DNA of 64,000 nt from Bianquea renquensis (GTDB lineage Bacteria; Bacillota; Clostridia; Lachnospirales; Bianqueaceae): NCBI RefSeq assembly GCF_014384895.1, contig NZ_JACRSQ010000006.1, positions 83,578 to 147,577 of the forward strand, read 5' to 3'. The position numbers and the translations under genes are program-made. Below, in pieces: positions 44,139-52,161 of this stretch (position 1 is its first letter; every line of letters starts with the position of its first letter). The notes below the pieces were generated by a model, which saw nothing but the letters and a program-made list of their open reading frames with translations, did no database searches and was not told the DNA's origin.

Positions 44139-45332
44139 TTAAGCGGAGGGATATACGCCTAAAATCGCATTGGCAGACGCAACCTTTGAGGTGAAATTCA
44201 GGTGCGTGTAAATGTTTGAGGTGGTCGAAATATCGCTGTGACCTAACCACTCCTGAATTTCTTTCAGGCTGACACCGTTTGCATACAAAAGGCTTGCACA
44301 GCTATGCCGCAGATCGTGGAAACGAATCTTCCGCAACCCGTTCTTTTGCAGAACCAGCGGAAAATGCTGTGTGATATAGCCGGGCTTTATAAGCTCACCG
44401 ATTTCGTTTACATAGATATAGTCGGTGTATTTCCTGCAATAAGATTTCCCGCACAGCTTTCGGTTTATTTCCTGCTCCGCTTTCAGACGGTGCAATAATT
44501 CTTCAAAGGGCGGTACAAGCGGTAGGCTGCGATAGCTTGCCTTTGTTTTTGTCCGATCCTTTTGAATAATCTTGCTCTTGCCGTCTATGGTTGCCTGTGT
44601 AACTGTATGACGAATGGTGATTGTTTTCTTCTTAAAATCGATCGCGTCCCACTTTAAGCCGACCGCTTCACTTCGGCGCAGTCCATAAAACGCGCCGAGG
44701 ATAATGCCAAGCTCTATGGGGTCGCCTTTGACAATCTCAAAAAGACGGTTTAGCTCATCTTCTTCGTAAACGCTGCCGACAAACTTTTCTTTTTTCGGCC
44801 GTTCAATACGATCCGCCGGGTTCGTATCAATCAAGCCGAGTTTGAAAGCGTGCTGTAAGGCTTTACGGATATTGGCGTGGCGGTGTATGACCGTGTTTGC
44901 GGAAACGCCCCGCACCGTCAACTCGTATGTGTAGTAGTCCTGTATATGCTTCGGCGTGACCTCACACAGAGCCAGTCCGGGGTGGTGTTCTTCAAAGTAC
45001 GGAATGATTTTGCTTTTTATCGCCATAGAATACGCCCCGTATGTCGTTTCCTCCACATTCCTTTTTGTCATCTCCAGCCAGTCGAGCAGAAAAGCAGTAA
45101 AAAGGATTGTGTCTACAGGGGCTTTGCCCGTGCTGCGTTCAATTGATCTCGCCTCTAACTCGGCTTCTTTGGCGGCACGAGCTTCGGAAAGCATTTTTTC
45201 GGCACGCTTTTTATTGCCCTTTATGGGCAAACCCGTGGATTTAGACGGCGTATGCCGTTTTCCGTATTCGTCCACATAGTTGAGTACCATATGATAGTAC
45301 CCGTTTTTTTCTCGCAGATGTCCTGCTACCAT
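44139..45332 (-). CDS. Site-specific tyrosine recombinase (integrase)
   Basis: 397 residues. There is an N-terminal arm-binding region, a SAM-like core-binding domain (about 75-180) and a catalytic domain with Arg219 (GAFYGLRRSEAV), His339-x-x-Arg342 (FHDLRHSCA), the GHSDIS box and nucleophile Tyr375 (SNIYTHLN). All catalytic residues are intact. Relatives are integrases of Tn916-like and other Bacillota elements. AAAGGAGG precedes the ATG, with a hairpin just before it. Its position beside tRNA-Leu indicates that tRNA as target. Confidence 0.95.
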   Translation of the reverse strand: MVAGHLREKNGYYHMVLNYVDEYGKRHTPSKSTGLPIKGNKKRAEKMLSEARAAKEAELEARSIERSTGKAPVDTILFTAFLLDWLEMTKRNVEETTYGAYSMAIKSKIIPYFEEHHPGLALCEVTPKHIQDYYTYELTVRGVSANTVIHRHANIRKALQHAFKLGLIDTNPADRIERPKKEKFVGSVYEEDELNRLFEIVKGDPIELGIILGAFYGLRRSEAVGLKWDAIDFKKKTITIRHTVTQATIDGKSKIIQKDRTKTKASYRSLPLVPPFEELLHRLKAEQEINRKLCGKSYCRKYTDYIYVNEIGELIKPGYITQHFPLVLQKNGLRKIRFHDLRHSCASLLYANGVSLKEIQEWLGHSDISTTSNIYTHLNFTSKVASANAILGVYPSA

Positions 45333-45350
45333 AATAAAACCTCCTTTGGA

Positions 45351-45373
45351 GAGTTCGCTTGCAAAGCGAACTC
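45351..45373 (-). repeat. Perfect hairpin in the integrase leader
   Basis: Ten-base arms (45351-45360, 45364-45373) with a three-base loop, read on the minus strand immediately before the integrase ribosome site. It may limit translation or be a protein site. There is no T-run. Confidence 0.55.
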
Positions 45374-45410
45374 TTGTACAGTCGTAGATTCATCTGCCAT
45401 TGACATTTAC

Positions 45411-45439
45411 ATTGTAGCAGAAAGAACCTCATAGGCCAA
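45411..45439 (-). promoter_or_regulatory. Candidate integrase promoter
   Basis: On the minus strand, -35 TTGGCC (45434-45439), 17-base spacer and extended -10 TGCTACAAT with TACAAT at 45411-45416. It lies between the excisionase-like gene and the integrase, so the integrase can be expressed separately. Confidence 0.55.
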
Positions 45440-45455
45440 ATGTGCGAACGAGGTT

Positions 45456-45674
45456 TTACGCAGTAGATTTATCTATTAATTCCAAGTATTCAAGAATGTT
45501 GAGCTTCGGGATTCGATAGCGGCGACCGACGATAAAACTCTTGATTTTGTTGGATTTCAAGAGTTTGTAAGCGGTTTTGTTGCAGATACCTCCGAGCATA
45601 TTACACATTTGCTCAACATTGACTACATCAGGATAATCCGTGAATAAAATTTTATAGGCTGTCTGTGATTCCAT
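45456..45674 (-). CDS. Excisionase-like helix-turn-helix protein
   Basis: 72 residues. A MerR/Xis-type winged helix is seen in VNVEQMCNMLGGICNKTAYK and the wing IKSFIVGRRYRIPKLNILEYL. Such small proteins next to an integrase usually direct excision by bending DNA at the attachment site. The ATG at 45674 has AAGGGG six bases upstream. It is 10 bp after the DUF3991 gene and 123 bp before the integrase. Confidence 0.85.
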   Translation of the reverse strand: MESQTAYKILFTDYPDVVNVEQMCNMLGGICNKTAYKLLKSNKIKSFIVGRRYRIPKLNILEYLELIDKSTA

Positions 45675-45684
45675 AGGCATCCCC

Positions 45685-46449
45685 TTATCGGTTCTTCGGG
45701 ATAATCTCGTAGTCATACCCTTTTCGTTGATTACAATAGGTGCAGGTGTCTTTCTCGGTCTGCTGCGGGTCGATCCTGCGTAAAGAATAAGCGCCCGTAC
45801 CGTAGAAGTTGTCGGCCATTGTCCCATAGGACAGTAGATCGACCGCCGATTCAAACAGGTTCAGCGTACCGCTTTCATTGGCGGCGGGAATCCCAAAAGA
45901 ATAATGCTTATCGCTGCCGTTTGCGTCCCCGATAAAGTCCGAGCCGATACCGCGCAAATTGGCATAGCGGGGTTTGCCGCTGCGATCCTGCCCGACGAAC
46001 ACGACATTGTGATAAGGATAGCTTTCATACAGCCGTTCCGTACTGATACAAAAATCTATCAGGTCATAGTCGATACCTCGTCCACGCAGATATTCGACGA
46101 CATGAGTAGCGCAGCGATTCGCTTTTGGCAGAAGCAAAACTTTCGGCTTCTGTTCCTTTGGTGCGGGGAAATAGGTCGGCGGAGATACTGCGACATTCCC
46201 CATAATCGTTTCAACTGCCTGCATAAACGGCATTTTCTTGACCTTGATTAAATAGTCCAGCGCAGAATAGCCGATACCACGGGAAAACCAACACCATTTG
46301 CCGTTTGAAATCTTCAAGCTGTCGTGCTCACGGGTGCAGTAGGTGTTTCCTCCAAAATGAACAAGCTCCTGCGGCTCATAGCTTTTCAGATAGGTCAGCA
46401 AATCCATTTCACGGGCTTTTTCCACCACCTCCGGCGGGATATATGGCAT
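45685..46449 (-). CDS. DUF3991/Toprim domain protein, C-terminally truncated
   Basis: 254 residues. Residues 1-90 carry the zinc-finger-like and DUF3991 part (TYCTREHDSLKISNGKWCWF, GIGYSALDYLIKVKKM), followed by the start of a Toprim fold (GTLNLFESAVDLLSYGTM). Complete homologues in Clostridial conjugative elements continue with a DxD-type Toprim motif, which is absent here. The last 40 residues (from about YGTGAYSLRRID) do not resemble the family and contain a CTYC pair. A deletion joining two frames is likely. Possibly a primase remnant. GGAGGTG precedes the ATG. Confidence 0.7.
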   Translation of the reverse strand: MPYIPPEVVEKAREMDLLTYLKSYEPQELVHFGGNTYCTREHDSLKISNGKWCWFSRGIGYSALDYLIKVKKMPFMQAVETIMGNVAVSPPTYFPAPKEQKPKVLLLPKANRCATHVVEYLRGRGIDYDLIDFCISTERLYESYPYHNVVFVGQDRSGKPRYANLRGIGSDFIGDANGSDKHYSFGIPAANESGTLNLFESAVDLLSYGTMADNFYGTGAYSLRRIDPQQTEKDTCTYCNQRKGYDYEIIPKNR

Positions 46450-46474
46450 ATTTTTTCACCTCCATTCTGAAATA

Positions 46475-46514
46475 GAAAAAGCCGAGGGGCTTTCATTAAG
46501 AAAACCTCTCAGCT
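46475..46514 (-). terminator. Terminator between the DUF3791 and DUF3991 genes
   Basis: Ten-base arms (46480-46489, 46505-46514, one mismatch), then TTTTT on the minus strand. It ends the ATPase-DUF3791 transcript 66 bases past the DUF3791 stop. Confidence 0.65.
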
Positions 46515-46579
46515 ATGTAAGTTTCTGCATATAAAACAAGTGGAATATATGCAGGTAAAAATATTTAGTATGCAGAGCA

Positions 46580-46798
46580 TTAAGCCATCGCAGGCTTGCG
46601 GGCTTCAATATACAAATCTATGTCCTCAATAATATAGTTCGTACCTGTTGTGTGCAGAGCTTCATAACAGGAATAGACATACTCCCACACACGGTAACGG
46701 CTGAAAAGCTCCGCAAGTTGTTTTCCCGTCAGGTGCTTTGCCAGTTTGTATTGCTCGGCACAATAAATCATAAATTTCCCCTGTTTACTCATACCCAT
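46580..46798 (-). CDS. DUF3791 domain protein
   Basis: 72 residues. The pattern MIYCAEQYKLAKHLTGKQLAELF and ALHTTGTNYIIEDIDLYIEA matches DUF3791. Members are often encoded next to DUF3990 genes, a suggested toxin-antitoxin-like pair. No DUF3990 gene is visible here. It instead begins four bases after the DUF4143 ATPase stop, without a strong ribosome site, so it may depend on translational coupling. Function not established. Confidence 0.8.
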   Translation of the reverse strand: MGMSKQGKFMIYCAEQYKLAKHLTGKQLAELFSRYRVWEYVYSCYEALHTTGTNYIIEDIDLYIEARKPAMA

Positions 46799-46801
46799 AA
46801 T

Positions 46802-48001
46802 TTAATAATCCTCAGCTAACAGAAAATCCGCTAAATGTACGATTTTCACGCCGTTGATATTGCCTGCGGCAAGCTCATCAAGGGTTACGACATACTTGGG
46901 GTAGTGGTCTTTGATTTCAAGCAGATTGGCAACCTCACGGTCGGATTCTTCCGGCAGATTACGGCACACCTGTACATAAATACGTTCGTCGCGCCGCACC
47001 GCCACAAAGTCAATTTCTTTCGTTTCGTTCTTGCCGATATAGACCTCATAGCCTTTTCTGCGAAGTTCAAAGTACACGATATTTTCCAGCATAGCGGCAA
47101 CGGATTTCGGATTGAAGCCCATCATGCAGTATTTCAGAGAAGCGTCGGCAAGATAGAATTTTTCCTGCGTTTTCAGTACGGATTTGCCTTGCAGGTCGTA
47201 TCGCTGACAGCGGTAGATCACAAAGGCCTTTTCCAGCCATTCTAAATGGTTATATACCGATTCCACCGAGAGAGAACGCCCCTCGCTTTTCAGGAACTTC
47301 ACGATCGCATTAGCGGAAAAGGTCTTGCCGACATTTTCAACGATATACTTTACAACACGGTTGAACAGGTCAAAGTTCGTGATGTTGTGCCGTTTCGTTA
47401 TATCGCTGGTGATAACAGAATTATAAATGCCCTCGACGATCTGATAGGCCGCACCCTCATTAAAATTGCTCAGTGCAACGATCGGAAAGCCACCCATGCG
47501 GATATATTCGGTAAGCAGTTCTTTCGGGGTGCGTCCGCTTGCTTTTTTGAACTCCATATACTCGGCAAAAGAGAGCGTAAATACGGGGATAGAGATATAC
47601 CGTCCAGTCAGGTAGGTGGATATTTCACTTGACATCAGCTTGGAATTGGAGCCGGTCACATATATGTCTGTATTGGCGTTTTCAAGTAAGCTGTTGACGG
47701 CTTTTTCCCAGCCTGTAATTTCCTGCACTTCATCAAGCAGAAGATAGTAACGCTCACCGTCTGTCATTTTCTCCTTGATTTCATTATACATACCCTTATC
47801 GGTTATACCGTCATCAAAATCCTCCGAGGTATAACGCATACTGATAATGTGGTCGGCAGGAACGCCACTTTTAATCAAATCGTCCTGCAACATTTCTAAA
47901 ATCGTAGATTTCCCGCAGCGGCGAATACCAGCAAGGATTTTCACCAGCGGTACATTACGGTAGGTTTTCAATAAATCTAAATAGTGGGGTCTAACGATCA
48001 T
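46802..48001 (-). CDS. AAA-family ATPase with DUF4143 domain
   Basis: 399 residues. Walker A GIRRCGKST is at 25-33, Walker B reads RYYLLLDEVQEI, followed by sensor VTGSNSKLMSSEISTYLTGR. The C-terminal DUF4143 domain (about 200-390) includes a nuclease-like segment (FELRRKGYEVYIGKNETKEIDFVAV) with a conserved E..D-x-V pattern. These proteins are frequent in accessory DNA and their role is unknown; some authors group them with mobile or toxin-like ATPases. AAAGGAGG precedes the ATG and a good promoter lies upstream. Confidence 0.9.
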   Translation of the reverse strand: MIVRPHYLDLLKTYRNVPLVKILAGIRRCGKSTILEMLQDDLIKSGVPADHIISMRYTSEDFDDGITDKGMYNEIKEKMTDGERYYLLLDEVQEITGWEKAVNSLLENANTDIYVTGSNSKLMSSEISTYLTGRYISIPVFTLSFAEYMEFKKASGRTPKELLTEYIRMGGFPIVALSNFNEGAAYQIVEGIYNSVITSDITKRHNITNFDLFNRVVKYIVENVGKTFSANAIVKFLKSEGRSLSVESVYNHLEWLEKAFVIYRCQRYDLQGKSVLKTQEKFYLADASLKYCMMGFNPKSVAAMLENIVYFELRRKGYEVYIGKNETKEIDFVAVRRDERIYVQVCRNLPEESDREVANLLEIKDHYPKYVVTLDELAAGNINGVKIVHLADFLLAEDY

Positions 48002-48022
48002 ACTAACGCCTCCTTTACTATT

Positions 48023-48051
48023 AGTATATCCAAAAAACTCTGTGTGGTCAA
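48023..48051 (-). promoter_or_regulatory. Promoter of the ATPase-DUF3791 pair
   Basis: On the minus strand, -35 TTGACC (48046-48051), 17-base spacer and -10 TATACT (48023-48028). It lies only 22 bases before the ATG, so the leader is short. Confidence 0.75.
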
Positions 48052-48126
48052 TACTTCTTACTGAGATTTCGTAAAAACTTTTAGTTTTTGATTTCTTTTT
48101 CGGTTCTGAATTTTATTTTGACTATG

Positions 48127-48158
48127 TAAAAAGCGGCACAGGAAATTCCCGTACCGCT
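48127..48158 (-). terminator. Strong terminator after the frameshifted small gene
   Basis: Twelve-pair stem (48132-48143 with 48147-48158) with a three-base loop and TTTTT tail on the minus strand, 13 bases past the stop codon of the broken gene. Confidence 0.8.
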
Positions 48159-48171
48159 TATGCTGAAATAT

Positions 48172-48497
48172 TTAATTTAACGCCCCGACCTTTTTCAGAT
48201 ACGAAATACAGTCGGTATGTCCTCTGAAATATAACCGCTGGCGTTCCATGTCGTCGAGCCTGAACCGCAGACGAAAATACTCGGTCAGAACTTCGTGTTC
48301 CGCGGCGGTTATCGAAATATCGCCGCTGCCGTCCATAACTTTGCCGATAAACGGATTGTCTGCTTTCAGCTTTGATGCTGATACAGATTTGCATAGATTT
48401 CGTCCGTCTTTTTGAAATCGGCAATCGCTTCGTCCTCAATCTCGGCAAAGGATTCCTCGATCCGCTGTGCTAAATCGGTATAAGAGCTGTCGCTCAC
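48172..48497 (-). pseudogene. Frameshifted small accessory gene (about 107 residues if repaired)
   Basis: From GTG at 48497 a 43-codon frame begins SDSSYTDLAQRIEESFAEIE and stops at a TGA near 48366. The reading continues in another frame from LKADNPFIGKVMDGSGDISI to HTDCISYLKKVGALN, ending at 48172. One missing base (or two extra) near 48376 would join both halves into a single acidic, helical protein of a kind common in Clostridial mobile elements. GGAAGTGATT precedes the GTG. I do not know the family name. It still has its terminator, so the break looks recent. Confidence 0.7.
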
Positions 48498-48568
48498 TTG
48501 AAATCACTTCCTTATCCTTTTTTATTATATATCATACCCAAGTGCGGAAACAATATCAAATGTGCAAA

Positions 48569-48870
48569 TCAGCGCTCCATATCTTTTTCTGTTCTCCCGA
48601 TAGCAGTGCGTACATAAAGGTTCGGGCTTTGAATACGGTATTCTTCGGGGATATTCTCTATCTTGCCGTCGTAGATGTCAACAAAGCGGCCGCCGTTTGA
48701 GCGTACATAACCGTGATCGGTGAAAACGCCGCTTTCATCGAAACGAATATCTCTGCCAAAACTCTCATAGTCGATATAATTTGAAAGAGCGCCCATTGCT
48801 TTTGTATCATAACAGCCGCTTTCCTGCCCCCCCTTTGCTTTAAGAAGTTAGCCAAATATATTGTAACCAC
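48569..48870 (-). pseudogene. ArdA-like antirestriction protein, C-terminal remnant with frameshift
   Basis: The 75-residue stretch from 48796 (NYIDYESFGRDIRFDESGV, FTDHGYVRSNGGRF, NIPEEYRI) matches the C-terminal end of ArdA antirestriction proteins in Tn916-like elements. These are DNA mimics that block type I restriction. In-frame sequence upstream is lost at a run of seven G (48827-48833); the other frame gives VTIYLANFLKQRGG. Removing one frame break would give a continuous fragment. The N-terminal two thirds of ArdA is missing, so it is non-functional as read. Confidence 0.7.
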
Positions 48871-48892
48871 GGGCAGGGTGCATTATAATAAT

Positions 48893-48917
48893 TTATATCC
48901 GTATTATACGGATATAA
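48893..48917. promoter_or_regulatory. 25-bp palindrome, probable operator
   Basis: Perfect 11-base arms (48893-48903, 48907-48917), core ATATCCGTA/TACGGATAT, around three bases. It lies between the ArdA remnant and the ABC gene terminator in an AT-rich gap. It probably bound a dimeric regulator for the ArdA-side promoter. No matching regulator gene is in the window. Confidence 0.5.
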
Positions 48918-48972
48918 TTCATTTTTCTAAAAATAAAACGTACTTTTGAAGAAGAAATTGTGCCATGGGCAT

Positions 48973-49012
48973 TAAAAACAGGTGGAGAGTGTTTTCGTAA
49001 CCCTCCACCTGT
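48973..49012 (-). terminator. Terminator of the MacB/FtsX-like ABC gene
   Basis: Ten-base perfect arms ACAGGTGGAG/CTCCACCTGT (48978-48987, 49003-49012), with TTTTTAA following on the minus strand, 67 bases past the stop codon. Confidence 0.8.
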
Positions 49013-49079
49013 CTGCTCACGCCGCGTGCTCAGTGCAACCGTTGCAAAACCGAGATGACTCCCTTCGCAAGGTGCTGAA

Positions 49080-52079
49080 TCATTCGCTGCGCAGGGCAAT
49101 CACCGGGTCTTTCTTTGCGGCCAATCTGGATGGGATCAGACCTGCAATCATCGTAAGGATCACACTGATGGCAACCAAAATGATGGCGGCATTCACCGGG
49201 AGTACAGCGATATTGCCGATGCTGGTTAGCCTTTCTGCTATGATACTGATTGGAATGTTCAGCAGAACCGTGATTCCGATTCCAATAAGCCCCGCCGCCA
49301 AGCCAACGATGGCTGTTTCCGCATTGAACACACGGGAAATGTCTCTCTTGGAGGCGCCTACACTGCGCAGAATTCCGATTTCCTTCGTGCGCTCTAACAC
49401 AGAGATATACGTGATAATCCCGATCATAATGGAAGACACGACCAGCGAAATCGAAACAAAACCGATCAGGCCGTAGGATACGGCGTCAATCATAGTCGTG
49501 ACCCCTGACATAAGAAGGGCTACGTAATCCGTGTAGGAAATCTGATCTTCTTCCGCAACCGATTCATTGTACGCTGTAATGAGGTCGTCAATGATTTCCT
49601 TGTCCTCAAAGGTTTCTGCGTAAATATTGATTGTCGACGGCGTATCAAGATCAACTGCGCCGAGGGTGTCAAGGGTGTCTGCGAGAGTGGAACCCGATAC
49701 GGTGGAGGGCATATATTCATCATAGTACGCTGCAAGGGTGCTTTCATCGGTTACAGCCGCTATCATCTGGTCAAAAGCGGCGGCAACGGCCGCAAATCCC
49801 TGGGCTCCAAACAGGTCATTTGAGTTTGAAGCGGCGGCCTTGATCTGTAGCACCTGCGCCTGCGCCTGTTCGGCATATTGTTCTGTGACAAGGGTTTCGA
49901 TCTGTTTTTTAAGCAACTCCCGCAATTCGTCATCGGAATAGTCGGATAGATACCCCTCCGCAGCTGCTTTGTCAAAGTTGTAGGTATTGGCAACCAATTC
50001 AACCATGGAGTCCCGCGTCGAAAAATTTTCCATATAGGCGTTTACCGTCTGCTCCAGGTATTCAGGCGACGGCTTAGATAGGATCGCGGTATACACCTCC
50101 GTTTTTTGAATATCATTGAGGGAGGCAAAGTACTCTGTGATTTGCTCCGCTTTGTCGGCATCCGTCGGATCAATATCCTCGGTGATGACAAAGGGAAGTC
50201 CTGTCAGGACGTCATAATTCTCATTCTCAGGCAGTAACTGTTCCTTTACAATTTCACTTTCGCCTGTCTTTTCTATGATATATTCCGTCAGGGCCGATGT
50301 ATAGCCAAAGGTACCGGAAATCGCCGTTGCGGCCGCCTCTGGTTTCGGGCGGAGGATGCCGACAATCTCCAGATCAAATCCATTCTCAATGATTAGCTCC
50401 ATGGAGGCTTCGTCGTCTCGTATATCCTTCCATGCGCCAGTACTGTCTTTCGTATAATAGTCAGCATTGAGAATCATTTTAAAGGAAGTATTCAGAATAT
50501 CGTCATAGGCGACTTGCCTGGAAATCGTCTCGATTTCTTCTCCCTTCATGACCGCGCTGAATATATCGTTCACCTCATCATCCGTCATCAAACCGAGCGC
50601 ATAAAAAGCAACGTCCATGATCTCATTGTTCTGATCCAGAATTAATACAACCTCACTGGCTTCTGTCGGCCAATGCCCGCTGATCAGGTCATATTGTTCA
50701 TACAGCATATCGGAAAGCAATGCGCCATCTGTTCCCGGCAAGAGTTCCGACCAGAGATTCATTGAGCCAAGGCGAGAACTCATCATCGACTCCATGGTGG
50801 TACCCGTCTCGCTGCCGGACTCTTCCCCTGTGGAAAGCGCCGCAACGAGATCTGTGCTGTGATAGACGCCATCTTCCCCCTGAATATAGGTATTCAAATC
50901 GATGTCGTACTGATATTGAATGGTGGAAACGTAGTCGTAGAGATTGGTCGTACTCGTTGCGGTGTCCATCTCTCTGTCCAGATATGCTTTGAACGCAGTT
51001 AGATTGTTCTGAACATCGCTTCCCGTGAAGGCCGCGTTAAATAACTCATACATCCGGTCATTGGCATACACCGCGTCCCGATCATGCGGTTCCCCCTCCC
51101 CTCCCATCATTCCCTCCCCTCCGGAGGTCAGTGCACTCATAATGCCGGATTCCTCCTGCTGAATGGCAATCGGATACGAGGAGAGCGTATCCCGTTGAAT
51201 GCTGTTGACGTAAGCCTGGATGCCGGTTGAAAGGGAGAGAATCAGCGCAATGCCGATTATTCCAATGGAGCCGGCGAAGGATGTCAACAGCGTGCGTCCT
51301 TTCTTTGTGCGCAAATTATTGAAACTGAGGGAGAGCGCTGTAAAAAAGGTCATAGAGATTCTCTTGTGTTTTTTCGTTTTCTCCTCCACAGCATCCGCCA
51401 CGGTGCATGGATTGGAATCACTGACGACTTTGCCGTCCAGCAGCCGAATAATGCGGGTGGAATATTTTTCTGCCAGTTCTGGATTGTGTGTCACCATGAT
51501 AACCAGCTTATCTTTGGCAACTTCCTTTAACAGCTCCATGATCTGAACACTGGTTTCGGAATCCAGCGCACCGGTGGGTTCATCGGCTAGCAGGATATCG
51601 GGATTGTTGATGAGCGCACGAGCGATGGCCACGCGCTGCACCTGACCGCCCGACATCTGATTCGGCTTTTTGTGGATGTGGTCGCCCAGCCCCACCTTCT
51701 TGAGAACAGCAATCGCGCGCTGTCGCCGTTCCCTTTTGGAGACCCCTGCAAGCGTCAAGGCGAGTTCAACATTGGCAAGTATAGTCTGATGCGGAATCAA
51801 ATTATAGCTTTGAAAAACAAATCCGATGGAGCTGTTGCGGTAATAATCCCAGTCCCCATCCTTATATTTTTTTGTCGACACGCCGTTGATGAGCAGATCC
51901 CCGCTCGTATAGCGGTCAAGGCCACCAATGATGTTGAGCATTGTTGTTTTTCCCGAACCGCTTTGTCCCAGTATAGAAACAAATTCATTTTCTCGGAAAT
52001 TAAGGCTGACATCCTGTAAAGCGTCCTGCTTTAAATCTCCGGTAACATAGGTTTTTACGATATTTTTTAATTGTAGCAT
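49080..52079 (-). CDS. Fused ABC transporter ATPase-permease, MacB/FtsX type
   Basis: 999 residues. The N-terminal LolD/MacB-type ATPase (1-230) has Walker A GQSGSGKTT (38-46), signature MSGGQVQRVAIARAL and ILLADEPTGALDSETS. A first membrane helix (about 270-300) precedes a large extracytoplasmic domain (about 320-850), and the C-terminus has a three-helix FtsX permease domain (about 860-999) with VLERTKEIGILRSVGASKRD. The extracytoplasmic region is much larger than in E. coli MacB. Such proteins respond to or export envelope-active compounds. The ATG at 52079 with GGAGG seven bases upstream is preferred. A two-component system lies 1.8 kb away. Confidence 0.9.
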   Translation of the reverse strand: MLQLKNIVKTYVTGDLKQDALQDVSLNFRENEFVSILGQSGSGKTTMLNIIGGLDRYTSGDLLINGVSTKKYKDGDWDYYRNSSIGFVFQSYNLIPHQTILANVELALTLAGVSKRERRQRAIAVLKKVGLGDHIHKKPNQMSGGQVQRVAIARALINNPDILLADEPTGALDSETSVQIMELLKEVAKDKLVIMVTHNPELAEKYSTRIIRLLDGKVVSDSNPCTVADAVEEKTKKHKRISMTFFTALSLSFNNLRTKKGRTLLTSFAGSIGIIGIALILSLSTGIQAYVNSIQRDTLSSYPIAIQQEESGIMSALTSGGEGMMGGEGEPHDRDAVYANDRMYELFNAAFTGSDVQNNLTAFKAYLDREMDTATSTTNLYDYVSTIQYQYDIDLNTYIQGEDGVYHSTDLVAALSTGEESGSETGTTMESMMSSRLGSMNLWSELLPGTDGALLSDMLYEQYDLISGHWPTEASEVVLILDQNNEIMDVAFYALGLMTDDEVNDIFSAVMKGEEIETISRQVAYDDILNTSFKMILNADYYTKDSTGAWKDIRDDEASMELIIENGFDLEIVGILRPKPEAAATAISGTFGYTSALTEYIIEKTGESEIVKEQLLPENENYDVLTGLPFVITEDIDPTDADKAEQITEYFASLNDIQKTEVYTAILSKPSPEYLEQTVNAYMENFSTRDSMVELVANTYNFDKAAAEGYLSDYSDDELRELLKKQIETLVTEQYAEQAQAQVLQIKAAASNSNDLFGAQGFAAVAAAFDQMIAAVTDESTLAAYYDEYMPSTVSGSTLADTLDTLGAVDLDTPSTINIYAETFEDKEIIDDLITAYNESVAEEDQISYTDYVALLMSGVTTMIDAVSYGLIGFVSISLVVSSIMIGIITYISVLERTKEIGILRSVGASKRDISRVFNAETAIVGLAAGLIGIGITVLLNIPISIIAERLTSIGNIAVLPVNAAIILVAISVILTMIAGLIPSRLAAKKDPVIALRSE

Positions 52080-52106
52080 GAAGTAACCTCCTGTCTGAAT
52101 GCCCCC

Positions 52107-52161
52107 AGTGTAGCACATGAAAATAAACTCTCCGACACGTAAAGATAAACCGAAGATAAAC
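52107..52161 (-). promoter_or_regulatory. Promoter of the ABC gene with three phased repeats
   Basis: -10 TACACT (52107-52112) has no good -35. Upstream, AAAATAAAC (52120-52128) and two AAGATAAAC copies (52142-52150, 52153-52161) start 22 and 11 bases apart, on one face of the helix. OmpR-type regulators bind such direct repeats at weak -35 promoters. Binding by the nearby response regulator is inferred. Confidence 0.6.

Larger units (their letters stand above)
43990..48970. mobile_element. Decayed integrative element next to tRNA-Leu (boundaries inferred)
   Basis: Between tRNA-Leu and the ABC gene lie a tyrosine integrase, an excisionase-like gene, a truncated DUF3991/Toprim gene, a DUF3791 gene, a DUF4143 ATPase, a frameshifted small gene and an ArdA remnant. 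This is the accessory set of Clostridial conjugative elements, but no relaxase, coupling protein or type IV genes remain. The left end is set by the tRNA. The right end is not resolved, as no clear second copy of the tRNA 3' sequence was found. Confidence 0.65.

Noticed and set aside
48366..48390. Programmed ribosomal frameshift in the small element gene
   Set aside because: No slippery heptamer or downstream pseudoknot was seen, and the surrounding element is visibly decayed.
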